DNA of 10,192 bases from Bacteroidales bacterium UBA3388 (GCA_002358855.1 DEPQ01000043.1:1-10192); one strand, 5' to 3'; numbered from the stretch's first letter, positions 1-7,732 are shown. Notes: a model not told the origin generated them from the sequence alone. Made by a program: numbers and translations.

Positions 1-777
1 CTTTTTCTATACACCACAATCAACGCCTTTTGCATAAGAGAAAAAGAAACACAAATACAACTCCCACACCTTACAAAAGAAATCAAAGCAGTGCATCTTT
101 CCGACATACATTTAGGACATTTTAGAGGCGAAAACCACCTAAGAAAAATAGTAAACAAAGTAAACGAACTAAATCCCGACATAATCTTTATAACAGGTGA
201 TTTAGTAGAAAGCCATTACAACTCAGACAAACAAACAATCGCTCCACTAAAAAACCTAAAAGCACCAATTTATTTTGTAGATGGCAATCACGATGCACAA
301 GTAGGGGTAGAAAAACTTAAAAACAACCTAAGAGAAATAGGAGTGAGGGTATTGGAAAACGAATTTGTCGATACACTTGGGCTAAGAATTATAGGCTTAG
401 AATATATGCGTCCCAACTCTCAAACCTCCGACCCGCTATCTGTTGCAGAAAGAAAAACCATTCAAAGTATTATGCCAACAATTCCTGTTTTGGACACAAT
501 GCCAACAATAGTTTTGCATCACACACCATTAGGAAGCGAATACGTTTCAAAAGCAGGAGCCGACCTTTACCTATGTGGCCACACTCATGGCGGACAAATT
601 TTTCCATTAACCTTGATTAACGACAAAAACTTTGTGTATAATCGTGGACTATATAAAAAAGGCCGACTTCAAATCTATGTTTCCCAAGGTAGTGGCACGT
701 TTGGAATCCCACTAAGATTAGGAACAAATCCCGAAATCACAGTTTTAAAATTACAAACAAAGATTTTGGAAAAATAA
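1..777 (+). CDS. Metallophosphoesterase, membrane-type (YkuE/YaeI-like), 5' end outside the window
   Basis: A calcineurin-like metallophosphoesterase that probably hydrolyses a phosphoester with a two-metal centre. The metal-binding motifs are in order: SDIHLGH (from base 100), GDLVES (from 196), GNHD (283-294), LHHTP and GHTHGG (577-594). This matches the family that includes YkuE and YaeI, whose members carry N-terminal membrane segments before the enzyme domain. The reading frame is open to base 1, and the residues before the first motif (LFLYTTINAF, then a charged stretch) look like the end of a membrane segment followed by a linker. The true start is therefore upstream of the window. The GTG at 91 lies inside the first catalytic strand and is not a credible start. 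Its G+C content is visibly higher than in the restriction genes that follow. Substrate unknown; family assignment confident. Confidence 0.9.
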   Translation, partial: LFLYTTINAFCIREKETQIQLPHLTKEIKAVHLSDIHLGHFRGENHLRKIVNKVNELNPDIIFITGDLVESHYNSDKQTIAPLKNLKAPIYFVDGNHDAQVGVEKLKNNLREIGVRVLENEFVDTLGLRIIGLEYMRPNSQTSDPLSVAERKTIQSIMPTIPVLDTMPTIVLHHTPLGSEYVSKAGADLYLCGHTHGGQIFPLTLINDKNFVYNRGLYKKGRLQIYVSQGSGTFGIPLRLGTNPEITVLKLQTKILEK

Positions 778-811
778 TTTTTAAAAATAATAGATATTCA
801 TCAATATGTTG

Positions 812-819
812 TAATTTTG
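812..819 (+). promoter_or_regulatory. Candidate Bacteroidota -7 box for the restriction-modification operon
   Basis: TAATTTTG matches the Bacteroidota -7 consensus TAnnTTTG and lies 21 bases before the first methyltransferase start, in the only gap (778-840) upstream of this operon. No TTTG is seen at the expected -33 distance, so the promoter would be weak or non-standard and the leader would be very short. The gap also lacks a clear terminator for the phosphoesterase gene, so read-through is possible. Confidence 0.4.
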
Positions 820-840
820 TAGGCAAATAATGGTAAAATA

Positions 841-1746
841 ATGAGAGTATCTAATTCTTATATTTCTTCTCCCTTAAATTATATAGGAGGTAAGTATAAA
901 TTACTTCCTCAATTATTGCCATTATTTCCTCATAAAATCAAAACATTTGTAGATTTATTTTGTGGAGGTTGTAATGTAGGTATAAATATTCGTGCTTCAA
1001 AAATTGTTTTCAATGATAACTTGGTTTACCTTATTGATTTATACAAAGAGTTTCAAAGAAAAGGAATAACAGAAGTGGTTAATCATATAGACAAAAGAAT
1101 AGACGAATATAAATTATCACTTACAAATGAGGAAGGATATAAGGAATTGCGTTCTTATTACAATAAAGAGAGAAATTCATTAGACCTTTTTGTTCTTATA
1201 GCCTATTCATTTAATCATCAAATAAGATTTAATAATTCTCATGCTTTTAACAATCCATTTGGTAGAGAAAGAAGTTCTTTTAATCCAAAAATGAAAAATA
1301 ATCTTTATTCTTTTTTAGGAGAGTTTAATAAAAAGGAGATAGAGTTTACATGCTTTAATTTTGATGATTTTGACTTTTCTTTATATACATCAGATGACTA
1401 TATATATTGCGATCCTCCTTATTTAATTACCTCAGGAACATATAATGACGGAAAAAGAGGCTTTACAGGTTGGGGGAGTTTAGAGGAAAAGAAATTATTA
1501 GATATATTGAGTAAATTAGATGAAAGAGGTGTTAAATTTGGACTTTCAAATGTTTTGACACATAAAGGACAAATAAATACTATTCTTAAACAATGGATAT
1601 TGGAAAATGATTTCTATGTTTGGCATTTAAATAAGAACTATTCTAATTCTAATTATCAGTCAAATAAGGCTAAGACTTCACAAACAGATGAAGTGTTTAT
1701 ATCAAACTACAAACCTCAATCAAGTCAATTTACTTTAACTTTCTAA
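841..1746 (+). CDS. DNA adenine N6-methyltransferase, D12 class, first subunit of a type II restriction system
   Basis: A 301-residue site-specific methyltransferase that would transfer a methyl group from S-adenosylmethionine to N6 of adenine. Residues 10-22 (PLNYIGGKYKLL) form the N-terminal AdoMet-contacting motif of the D12/Dam class, residues 36-49 (FVDLFCGGCNVGIN) are motif I, and CDPPY at 190-194 is catalytic motif IV. The segment after it, with TYNDGKRGF and SNVLTHKG, resembles, from memory, one of the two halves of FokI-type methylases rather than the housekeeping Dam protein. The start at 841 leaves only a short tail before the first motif, as is usual. The stop is 5 bases before the next methyltransferase, so the two are cotranscribed. 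It should protect one strand of the target. The recognition sequence cannot be read from the protein. Confidence 0.9.
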   Translation: MRVSNSYISSPLNYIGGKYKLLPQLLPLFPHKIKTFVDLFCGGCNVGINIRASKIVFNDNLVYLIDLYKEFQRKGITEVVNHIDKRIDEYKLSLTNEEGYKELRSYYNKERNSLDLFVLIAYSFNHQIRFNNSHAFNNPFGRERSSFNPKMKNNLYSFLGEFNKKEIEFTCFNFDDFDFSLYTSDDYIYCDPPYLITSGTYNDGKRGFTGWGSLEEKKLLDILSKLDERGVKFGLSNVLTHKGQINTILKQWILENDFYVWHLNKNYSNSNYQSNKAKTSQTDEVFISNYKPQSSQFTLTF

Positions 1747-1751
1747 TAACA

Positions 1752-2819
1752 ATGCGATATATTGGTAATAAGGAAAATATAATAAGTCAAATTGATAACA
1801 TATTAGAAATAAGAAATATTAAAGGAAATACTTTCTTTGACTTCTTTTCAGGAACAACAAGTGTAGCAAAATATTATAAGAAAAAAGGATATACAATCCA
1901 ATCCTCAGATTTGATGTATATGTCATTTTGTTTACAAAAAGCGTATATTGAAAATAACGAAGAAGAACCACTTTTTGAAAGAATAATACCTGTAATTGAT
2001 TCTACAAAAATAAATAACACTCTTTTTAAAACACCTTTTGATATAGTAATTGAATATCTTAATCAAATACCAGATAAAAAAGGGTTTATTTATGAAAACT
2101 ATACCCCTTCTGGAACAAAGAATTTAGATACTCCCAGAATGTATTTTAGTGATGAAAACGGATTGAGAATAGATGCAATAAGACAAGAAATAGAGAATTG
2201 GAAGAGAGAAAATTTATTGTTAGAGAATGAATACTATATATTATTATCTTGTCTTATAGAAACGGTGTCTTTGTATGCAAATGTTGCAGGAGTGTATGCT
2301 GCATTCTATAAAAAATGGGATCCAAGAGCTGTAAAACGATTAGAATTAAGAAGAATAGAACTTTATAATAACCAAAAGAAAAATATAGTTCATAACCTTA
2401 ATAGTTTAGATTTAGTAGAAAATATAAATACAGATATACTTTATTTAGACCCTCCATACAACGAACGACAATATTTACCAAATTACCATATTTTAGAAAC
2501 GATAGCAAAATATGATAATCCCACAATAAAAGGCGTAACAGGCATAAGAGATTACGAAAATAAGAAATCAACATTCTGTAATCCAAAAACAGCTTTGCGA
2601 GACCTTGAATTAATTATACAAAAGTCAAATTTTAAACATTTAATCCTTAGTTATAATTCAGAAGGAATAATGTCGCAAGAAGATATTATGGCGTTAATGT
2701 CTAACTATGGTAAGGTGGCATTTGAACAATTCCTTTATGCAAGATTTAAAAGTAATAACAAAGGTTTGTCAAAAACAAAAAAGACTGTTTACGAACAAGT
2801 ATATATTTTAACAAAATGA
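1752..2819 (+). CDS. DNA adenine N6-methyltransferase, D12 class, second subunit of the restriction system
   Basis: A 355-residue adenine methyltransferase distinct from its neighbour. It begins almost directly with MRYIGNKENI, the N-terminal motif of the class. FFDFFSGTTSVAKYY at about 28-42 is motif I, and LDPPYNERQY at 232-241 is catalytic motif IV, followed by NYHILETIAKYDNP. The FYKKWDPRA segment near 185-193 and the DPPYNERQY form resemble, from memory, the other half of FokI-type methylases. Two dissimilar adenine methyltransferases in one operon usually mean an asymmetric target whose strands need separate enzymes; this is an inference. The reading frame ends at ATGA, where the endonuclease start overlaps the stop by 4 bases, so endonuclease translation is probably coupled to this gene. 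Confidence 0.9.
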   Translation: MRYIGNKENIISQIDNILEIRNIKGNTFFDFFSGTTSVAKYYKKKGYTIQSSDLMYMSFCLQKAYIENNEEEPLFERIIPVIDSTKINNTLFKTPFDIVIEYLNQIPDKKGFIYENYTPSGTKNLDTPRMYFSDENGLRIDAIRQEIENWKRENLLLENEYYILLSCLIETVSLYANVAGVYAAFYKKWDPRAVKRLELRRIELYNNQKKNIVHNLNSLDLVENINTDILYLDPPYNERQYLPNYHILETIAKYDNPTIKGVTGIRDYENKKSTFCNPKTALRDLELIIQKSNFKHLILSYNSEGIMSQEDIMALMSNYGKVAFEQFLYARFKSNNKGLSKTKKTVYEQVYILTK

Positions 2820-4216
2820 GAACGGAAAAGAAAAATCTTTGGATTTTAACAGAAGAACGTCCTAAAACAAATGTTTTAGAAATGATTTTGTCTTATTTTG
2901 CGAAAGATAAAAAATGTGGATTCTTTGGAGATAATTTACGAATTATACCATTGCTTGATGAAAACAAAAGATTTGATTTCACATATAAGGTTTTAGGCTT
3001 TTCTTGTGCAAGAGTAGATAATGTTTATATTAAGATAGTTTCCGGGTATTCAAGTTTTGTGGATTTTTTAGTTTTTTATCAAGAAGCGAAACCACAAGAA
3101 ACAGATGCGCCTCTTTATGCAATAGAAGAAACTAAAACAGATGATAAAGAAAGTAGAAATACGGGAGTTTATCAACGATGCTCTAAATTTGTATATCTGC
3201 AAAATTATTATCCAAATACAAAAATGATAATGCTTTATGCTTTACAAATAGAGCAGAAAACAAAACCTACTGAAACATATATTTTTGGTACTCGCTTATT
3301 ACTAACTATGGGTGTAGATATATTAGGGAAGAAACTCTCAAAAGAAGTATTTACTCCATTTACAAGTATTGAAGAATTGATAGAATACAAAAACTCTATG
3401 CGTCTTCCACCAAAAGGAAATATTCCTATTTTAATAAAAAAGACTACATCCAAAATACAGATTTCTGGAAGATTGATTAAAAACAATTCTTTATCACATG
3501 ATCCAAATATAGGTGCGTTAAGTATTATTGTTTATGTGTTACGCAAACTTGGTTGGGAGAAAACCATAGAAATAACACAACATGGATTATCACAAACACA
3601 TATAAAAGGAAATAATAAGTTTATACAAATAGCCACTAAACTTGATTTGAAATTACAAGGCTTAAATTATGTAGAATCAAAACCATATAAAAACTATTGG
3701 TATTATGATTTGAAAGGAGAAAAACTTGCAACAATTTTTCTGCATATTATAGTAGAAAATTTCACTGAAAGTTTTTCTGTTTTTGAAAACCATGCTGGTT
3801 GCGAAAAAGGTTATTTTAAAACATCAGATGAAGAGTATATTCCATTGGTTAAATATACCGATAGAGAAAAATATAAAGAAGGAGACAAGAAGCAAATAGT
3901 TTATATTCCAGACTTGGTATTGCTTGATATAAAAGAAACAAAGGCGATAACCATAGAAGGAAAGAAATATGAATTACGTAAAAAAGCAATAGCAGAACTT
4001 AAAAATTATAAGGCTTTTGATAAATTGTACTTAAAGAAATACTATTCTGCATTTAAAATAATAAGGACAGTTGTATTGTATGGAGGAAAGCAAGAAACAT
4101 TGCAAGAGATTGAAGTAGGCTTTCTGTTAAATGCAAGTGGTAAACTTGTTTTAGGAATAAAAGCTCCTAAACTTTTCAAAAGAGCAATAAAGAATTTATT
4201 AGATTATTGGAAGTAA
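2816..4216 (+). CDS. Type II restriction endonuclease, PD-(D/E)XK superfamily, with two candidate catalytic motifs
   Basis: A 466-residue protein whose position directly behind two methyltransferases marks it as the cognate endonuclease. An N-terminal motif fits the PD-(D/E)XK pattern: D83 in FVDFLVFY, then E105-T-K107 in AIEETKTDDKESRNTG. A second, more canonical match lies near the C-terminus: P365-D366 in VYIPDLVLLD, then E381-G-K383 in ITIEGKKYE. Either could be the active site, or both could work as in Mva1269I-like single-chain enzymes that carry two nuclease sites. The region between them (about 200-340) may hold DNA recognition. No signal peptide or membrane segment is seen. The start overlaps the upstream stop (ATGA), so the toxic enzyme is made only after its methylases. 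Cleavage specificity is unknown; endonuclease identity rests on context plus the motifs. Confidence 0.8.
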   Translation: MRTEKKNLWILTEERPKTNVLEMILSYFAKDKKCGFFGDNLRIIPLLDENKRFDFTYKVLGFSCARVDNVYIKIVSGYSSFVDFLVFYQEAKPQETDAPLYAIEETKTDDKESRNTGVYQRCSKFVYLQNYYPNTKMIMLYALQIEQKTKPTETYIFGTRLLLTMGVDILGKKLSKEVFTPFTSIEELIEYKNSMRLPPKGNIPILIKKTTSKIQISGRLIKNNSLSHDPNIGALSIIVYVLRKLGWEKTIEITQHGLSQTHIKGNNKFIQIATKLDLKLQGLNYVESKPYKNYWYYDLKGEKLATIFLHIIVENFTESFSVFENHAGCEKGYFKTSDEEYIPLVKYTDREKYKEGDKKQIVYIPDLVLLDIKETKAITIEGKKYELRKKAIAELKNYKAFDKLYLKKYYSAFKIIRTVVLYGGKQETLQEIEVGFLLNASGKLVLGIKAPKLFKRAIKNLLDYWK

Positions 4217-4227
4217 AAAGATAAAAC

Positions 4228-4259
4228 AAACGGGGAAACAATACATCGAATCCCCGTTT
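4228..4259. terminator. Bidirectional intrinsic terminator between convergent operons
   Basis: A perfect 9-base stem (AAACGGGGA at 4228-4236, TCCCCGTTT at 4251-4259) encloses a 14-base loop. On the + strand it ends in a short T run 11 bases after the endonuclease stop codon. On the - strand it is followed by GTTTGTTTTATC and a further T run, after the last barrel gene. It lies between two converging genes and can serve both. The GC-rich stem stands out from the AT-rich surroundings. Confidence 0.85.
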
Positions 4260-4277
4260 TGCTTTGCTGATATTTTT

Positions 4278-5372
4278 TTACAATCCAATCATAATACCGA
4301 AAGAGAATGGTTTTGCAGAGTATTTGTAAGACTCTTTAAACATATCTACAAGTGCGTGGGTAACATAAAAAGTTGTTTTGTCGAGTTCTATGCCGAACAT
4401 TGCGTCTGCCTTGAATGTATTAAACTCATTGAAAGCTGAACCTGTGTATTGTTCGGTTAATTCGCCGTTTTGTATGAATGAACGTTTGAATCCTGTGTGA
4501 GCACAGCGGTAATTTATTCCGCCAATTGCACCAATATGAAGTTTAATCTTTTTATGCAGTTTGAAATTGACCAATAAAGGAACTGTAACATAGCGCGCTA
4601 CAAGTTTTGATTCTTCAATTGAGTAATTATTTGTTTGAGGGGTTGTAGGAAAATCGTAATTGTAGAAACCGTTTTCAAAGTTAAAAATATTGCTTTGATA
4701 ACCTACGCCTGTTGTAATAGAGACTGTGTGTTCTGGAAACAAGGTACAATTCCATAAAATGTCCCATCGACTTGACCATTTTAAAGAATACGGATCATTT
4801 CCGCTTGGCGTAGAGAAGAAATCTTTGTTACTCCAATTCAAATAACTATATCCGAAAGCAAAATTTGTCTTCAAAATCGGTTTCTTATTGTTTAAGTTAG
4901 GGTAAATGTGAGATAGAATTTCATAAACAACGTCAGCGGCAACCAATTTCACATAATCTTTTACTTGTGCAGAGGAATGGCTGTAATTATGTTCACCATC
5001 GTAAACTATAACCGTTCTTACGTCAAACATCTCATCGTCTATCTCTTCCAATTCTTTTTCCAATACTACTGAATCGGCTTGAATGTAAATTGTATCATTG
5101 GTATATATTTTGTTTTTCTTATATACATTATCCAATTCGTTGTAAAGTAAATCCAAAATTTTGTCGTGGTCTTTTTCTGCAAACATTACATCTTTCAGTT
5201 CTTTGGCTTGCTCTTTTGAAACTATACAAATATAGTTTTTATACCAACCTCCGCTGCCTTGAGGCAAAGTTGCATTAAATTTAAGATTAGAATCATCTTC
5301 TTGTGCCTTGATTTGATTTGCATAAAAGCCGATTGCCATAATTGCAATCAATGATAAAATACTTTTTTTCAT
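4278..5372 (-). CDS. Secreted outer-membrane beta-barrel family protein, paralogue A of a tandem pair
   Basis: A 364-residue exported protein of unknown function. Residues 1-23 are a signal peptide (MKK, then hydrophobic ILSLIAIMAIGFYA, ending IKAQ). Residues about 45-125 form a domain shared with the next gene (YICIVSKEQAKEL, DTIYIQADS). From about 168 to the end come alternating aromatic strands typical of Bacteroidota outer-membrane barrels, closing with FSFGIMIGL. The frame is open 11 codons further up to 5405, but that extension is rich in Lys and Asn. Starting at 5372 places VS at 51-52 and IQADS at 97-101 in both paralogues with no gap, so 5372 is preferred. It is the last gene of the sigma-factor operon, 22 bases after its paralogue. 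A role as surface sensor or sigma-controlled target is inferred. Confidence 0.75.
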   Translation of the reverse strand: MKKSILSLIAIMAIGFYANQIKAQEDDSNLKFNATLPQGSGGWYKNYICIVSKEQAKELKDVMFAEKDHDKILDLLYNELDNVYKKNKIYTNDTIYIQADSVVLEKELEEIDDEMFDVRTVIVYDGEHNYSHSSAQVKDYVKLVAADVVYEILSHIYPNLNNKKPILKTNFAFGYSYLNWSNKDFFSTPSGNDPYSLKWSSRWDILWNCTLFPEHTVSITTGVGYQSNIFNFENGFYNYDFPTTPQTNNYSIEESKLVARYVTVPLLVNFKLHKKIKLHIGAIGGINYRCAHTGFKRSFIQNGELTEQYTGSAFNEFNTFKADAMFGIELDKTTFYVTHALVDMFKESYKYSAKPFSFGIMIGL

Positions 5373-5394
5373 AATAATATTGTTTTTATTTGTT

Positions 5395-6510
5395 TTATAA
5401 TCCATACATTACACCAAATGCGAAAGTTTTTGCAGAGAAAGGATAGGTGTTGTCAAACAAATCCACCATTGCATGATTGACATAGAAAGTTATATTATAC
5501 ATTTCTATTCCAAACATAAGGTCTGCTTTGAATTGATTAAAGTTATTGAAAGCAGATCCTGAGTATTGATTTGTTGTAACGCCGTTTTCCTCAAATGAAC
5601 GAACAAATCCGCTATATTGATTTGAAGTTACAATACCGCCCATTACGCCAAAGTGTAGTTTAATATCATCAAATAATCTTATATCTATTAAAATCGGAAT
5701 AGTAACACAATGATGTATCAAATTGTTTTGCTTGATTGAATAATTATCTGTAAGAGGAGAGGTTGCAAACTCATAATTGTCAAATCCGTTTTTAAATAAA
5801 AAATAATTTGTTTGCAATCCTATGCCTGTTGTAAATGAGATTCTGCTTTCGGGAAACAAAGTGCATTTTAATAATACGTCGCTTTGCCAAGCCCATTTAA
5901 CAGAAAATGGATCGTTTGCAGAAAGAGGTGTGAAGAAACCTTTGTTTCCCCAATTTAAAGTACTACTTCCTACTACCAAATTACACTTTGCGATTGTGCG
6001 ATTAGTGTATTTCTTTTTTACTTCTGTTTCTTCTCTCCAATCAACAGCGTTTCCTATTCCTGTAATTATGTCTGAAAAGGTTGATTTTTTTAAATTCAAT
6101 GTTGTTGTATTGGAAAATTCTTGAGAGAGATTCTTTTTGTAAATAGTAATTATTCTTTCGTCATATATCCTCTTCTTTTTTTGCGTTATGTTTTTGATAA
6201 AGTTTATAGAATCGGCTTGAATGAAAATAGTGTCTTTCTTTGAGCGATTTGTTTTACTATATAAATTATCTAATTCATCATGAATCTTTTTGATAAGAAT
6301 ATCTTGATTTTCTATTGCATCAATTACGTTGTAGATTTCTTTGGCTTTTTCTTCCGAAACCAAGTAAATGTAGCTGTTTAACAAATATCCCTCGCCTTGA
6401 TATATGGTTTTAGATTCACTATAAGAATTATCTTCATTTTGAGCCTTTACTTTATTTGCCGAAAATAATAAAGCAATAAGTGATATTAATGTTACAATTT
6501 TTCGTGTCAT
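5395..6510 (-). CDS. Secreted outer-membrane beta-barrel family protein, paralogue B of a tandem pair
   Basis: A 371-residue homologue of the downstream gene. The signal peptide is residues 1-23 (MTRKIVTLISLIALLFSANK, then VKA before Q). The shared N-terminal domain carries YIYLVSEEKAKEI at about 48-59 and DTIFIQADS at 93-101. Residues 125-170 are a linker unlike that of paralogue A. The barrel part keeps matching landmarks: LNWGNKGFF, CTLFPE, GSAFNNFNQFKADLMFGIE and a final FAFGVMYGL. It starts 21 bases after the anti-sigma gene, so it probably belongs to the same transcript. The extent of divergence shows that the tandem duplication is old and that both copies are maintained. Precise function is unknown. 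The outer-membrane location is inferred from the signal peptide and strand pattern. Confidence 0.75.
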   Translation of the reverse strand: MTRKIVTLISLIALLFSANKVKAQNEDNSYSESKTIYQGEGYLLNSYIYLVSEEKAKEIYNVIDAIENQDILIKKIHDELDNLYSKTNRSKKDTIFIQADSINFIKNITQKKKRIYDERIITIYKKNLSQEFSNTTTLNLKKSTFSDIITGIGNAVDWREETEVKKKYTNRTIAKCNLVVGSSTLNWGNKGFFTPLSANDPFSVKWAWQSDVLLKCTLFPESRISFTTGIGLQTNYFLFKNGFDNYEFATSPLTDNYSIKQNNLIHHCVTIPILIDIRLFDDIKLHFGVMGGIVTSNQYSGFVRSFEENGVTTNQYSGSAFNNFNQFKADLMFGIEMYNITFYVNHAMVDLFDNTYPFSAKTFAFGVMYGL

Positions 6511-6531
6511 AATATTTCGTTTTTTTATCTG

Positions 6532-7236
6532 TTAAACATTTTTACTTGTCTTTACTTTAAATTCTTTTTCTACTACTATCAATTTTTCTTCTCCTAAATT
6601 TTTCGCAAAATTTATTATCCCTTTCGCTTTTTGTATGAATTTAGGAGTCTCTTTTATTATTATTTCTCTCTCAACTTTATAAGTCTGTTTTATAAACTTT
6701 GTTTCGCTCTCTATTTTAGGAGTTGCAAGTTCTGTTTCTATGAATGCAAATTGATGAATTATAGTGTCATTTTCGTCCTCTATTGAGAAGTAAAAATTTT
6801 CCTTTACTTTTTCATTTTTTTCCTTTGCTTTTTCAAAATAATTCTTTGCTTTTTCAGAATTTTTCTTTGATTTTTTTTGAGCAATCAAAGTAGGCGTTTT
6901 TTCCTCTACTATAACCTCTTTTTCTAATAGAGGTTTGATAGCAAAAAACAACAATATCATTGCCGCAACTGAGCAAGCATATTTCATATATCTTGGAACA
7001 AAAACAATGCTTTTTGCTTTTTTGCCCGTTGCAAGAGCGAATAATTCATCTTTTTCTGTAAACTTTACGTCCAAAGGCTTATCTAAACCCTTGCAATCTT
7101 TGTAAGAAGAAAGCATTTGCTTGTATTGAGGATTATTTTCAAGAAAAGCCTCAACATCCTTACGCTCCTCTGGACTTAAATTTCCCTCGGCATAATCAAA
7201 AAGTATGACCTCAATATTATCTTTCGTTGTTTTCAT
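6532..7236 (-). CDS. Anti-sigma factor with one membrane segment (cognate of the adjacent ECF sigma factor)
   Basis: A 234-residue protein whose start overlaps the sigma-factor stop by 20 bases, indicating translational coupling and near-stoichiometric production. The N-terminal part (about 8-45, LFDYAEGNLSPEERKDVEAF and NNPQYKQML) matches the cytoplasmic sigma-binding segment common in Bacteroidota anti-sigma proteins. It lacks the HxxxCxxC zinc motif. Residues about 86-104 (YACSVAAMILLFFAIKPLL) are one transmembrane helix. The rest would face the periplasm and is rich in Lys and Glu. It includes four heptads at 121-148 encoded by a 21-base tandem repeat, which could form a coiled coil or a partner-binding arm. 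It would hold the sigma factor inactive at the inner membrane until an envelope signal arrives. Function is assigned from context and architecture. Confidence 0.8.
   Translation of the reverse strand: MKTTKDNIEVILFDYAEGNLSPEERKDVEAFLENNPQYKQMLSSYKDCKGLDKPLDVKFTEKDELFALATGKKAKSIVFVPRYMKYACSVAAMILLFFAIKPLLEKEVIVEEKTPTLIAQKKSKKNSEKAKNYFEKAKEKNEKVKENFYFSIEDENDTIIHQFAFIETELATPKIESETKFIKQTYKVEREIIIKETPKFIQKAKGIINFAKNLGEEKLIVVEKEFKVKTSKNV
6793..6876 (-). repeat. Four-unit 21-base tandem repeat inside the anti-sigma gene
   Basis: CTTTGCTTTTTCA occurs at 6823 and 6844, with variants starting at 6802 (CTTTACTTTTTCA) and 6865 (CTTTGATTTTTTT), exactly 21 bases apart each time. On the coding strand these give four successive heptads, KKSKKNS, EKAKNYF, EKAKEKN and EKVKENF (residues 121-148). 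The period of seven codons keeps frame and heptad register. Confidence 0.85.
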
Positions 7237-7684
7237 ATATTTCTTTTAGTTTTAATTTTGCTCTAAATATATTTACCTTTACATCACTCTCACTTAATTG
7301 CAATATCTCTGCGATTTCCTTAACCGAAAAGCCTTCCCACTCCTTTAACATTAAACATTGACGCATTTTTTCGTTGAGTTGTTCAAGTAAGAATTCCAAT
7401 AATTGTTTGTTATCGGTGTTTGAGTAAATAGGAGTGTCGCTTTGAAAGTCGTTTTCCCTAACCTTGTTGTAGCGAAAGTGTTTTAACATATTGTTGTGAG
7501 CAGTAACAAAAAGCCAATTCCTTACCTTATCTTTTTCAATCTTTTCTTTATTGTTCCAAAGCGAAAGAAAAGTATCTTGAAGAATATCCTTTGAAGAATC
7601 CCTATCCTGTAAATTTTTTACAAGATAGGCAAATACCCCATCGGAATAAAGCTCAATTATTTTCTTATACTCTTTTTCGCTCAT
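7217..7684 (-). CDS. ECF-type RNA polymerase sigma factor
   Basis: A 155-residue sigma-70 family protein of the short extracytoplasmic-function type, with only regions 2 and 4. Region 2 spans about residues 8-75 and includes the core-binding and -10-reading signature SKDILQDTFLSLWNN (31-45) and the VRNWLFVTAHN helix. Region 4 spans about 94-150, with the helix-turn-helix at 119-142 (FSVKEIAEILQLSESDVKVN) that reads the -35 element. It directs RNA polymerase to a small regulon, normally including its own operon. It is first in a four-gene operon with its overlapping anti-sigma gene and two barrel-protein genes. The start at 7684 gives a family-typical length and N-terminus. No extra signalling domain is fused. 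The inducing signal cannot be told from the sequence. Confidence 0.93.
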   Translation of the reverse strand: MSEKEYKKIIELYSDGVFAYLVKNLQDRDSSKDILQDTFLSLWNNKEKIEKDKVRNWLFVTAHNNMLKHFRYNKVRENDFQSDTPIYSNTDNKQLLEFLLEQLNEKMRQCLMLKEWEGFSVKEIAEILQLSESDVKVNIFRAKLKLKEIYENNER

Positions 7685-7732
7685 TGAAATTTAGTTTCCT
7701 TTTACTATAATAATCCCTTACCATATTATTTG

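Noticed and set aside
91..93. GTG as the start of the metallophosphoesterase
   Set aside because: The frame is open to base 1, and the GTG lies within the conserved strand just before SDIH, so the gene starts upstream of the window.
2398..2586. Short - strand frame within the second methyltransferase
   Set aside because: It lies over the conserved DPPY region of a real gene, and its Leu/Tyr-rich translation looks like an antisense artefact.
5373..5405. Upstream ATG at 5405 as the start of barrel paralogue A
   Set aside because: It would overlap the paralogue B stop and put a polar Lys/Asn stretch before the signal peptide. The start at 5372 gives a gapless alignment with paralogue B over the first 101 residues.
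5822..6124. 100-codon open frame on the + strand inside barrel paralogue B
   Set aside because: It is antisense to a well-supported gene, has no recognisable domain, and no promoter was seen upstream.
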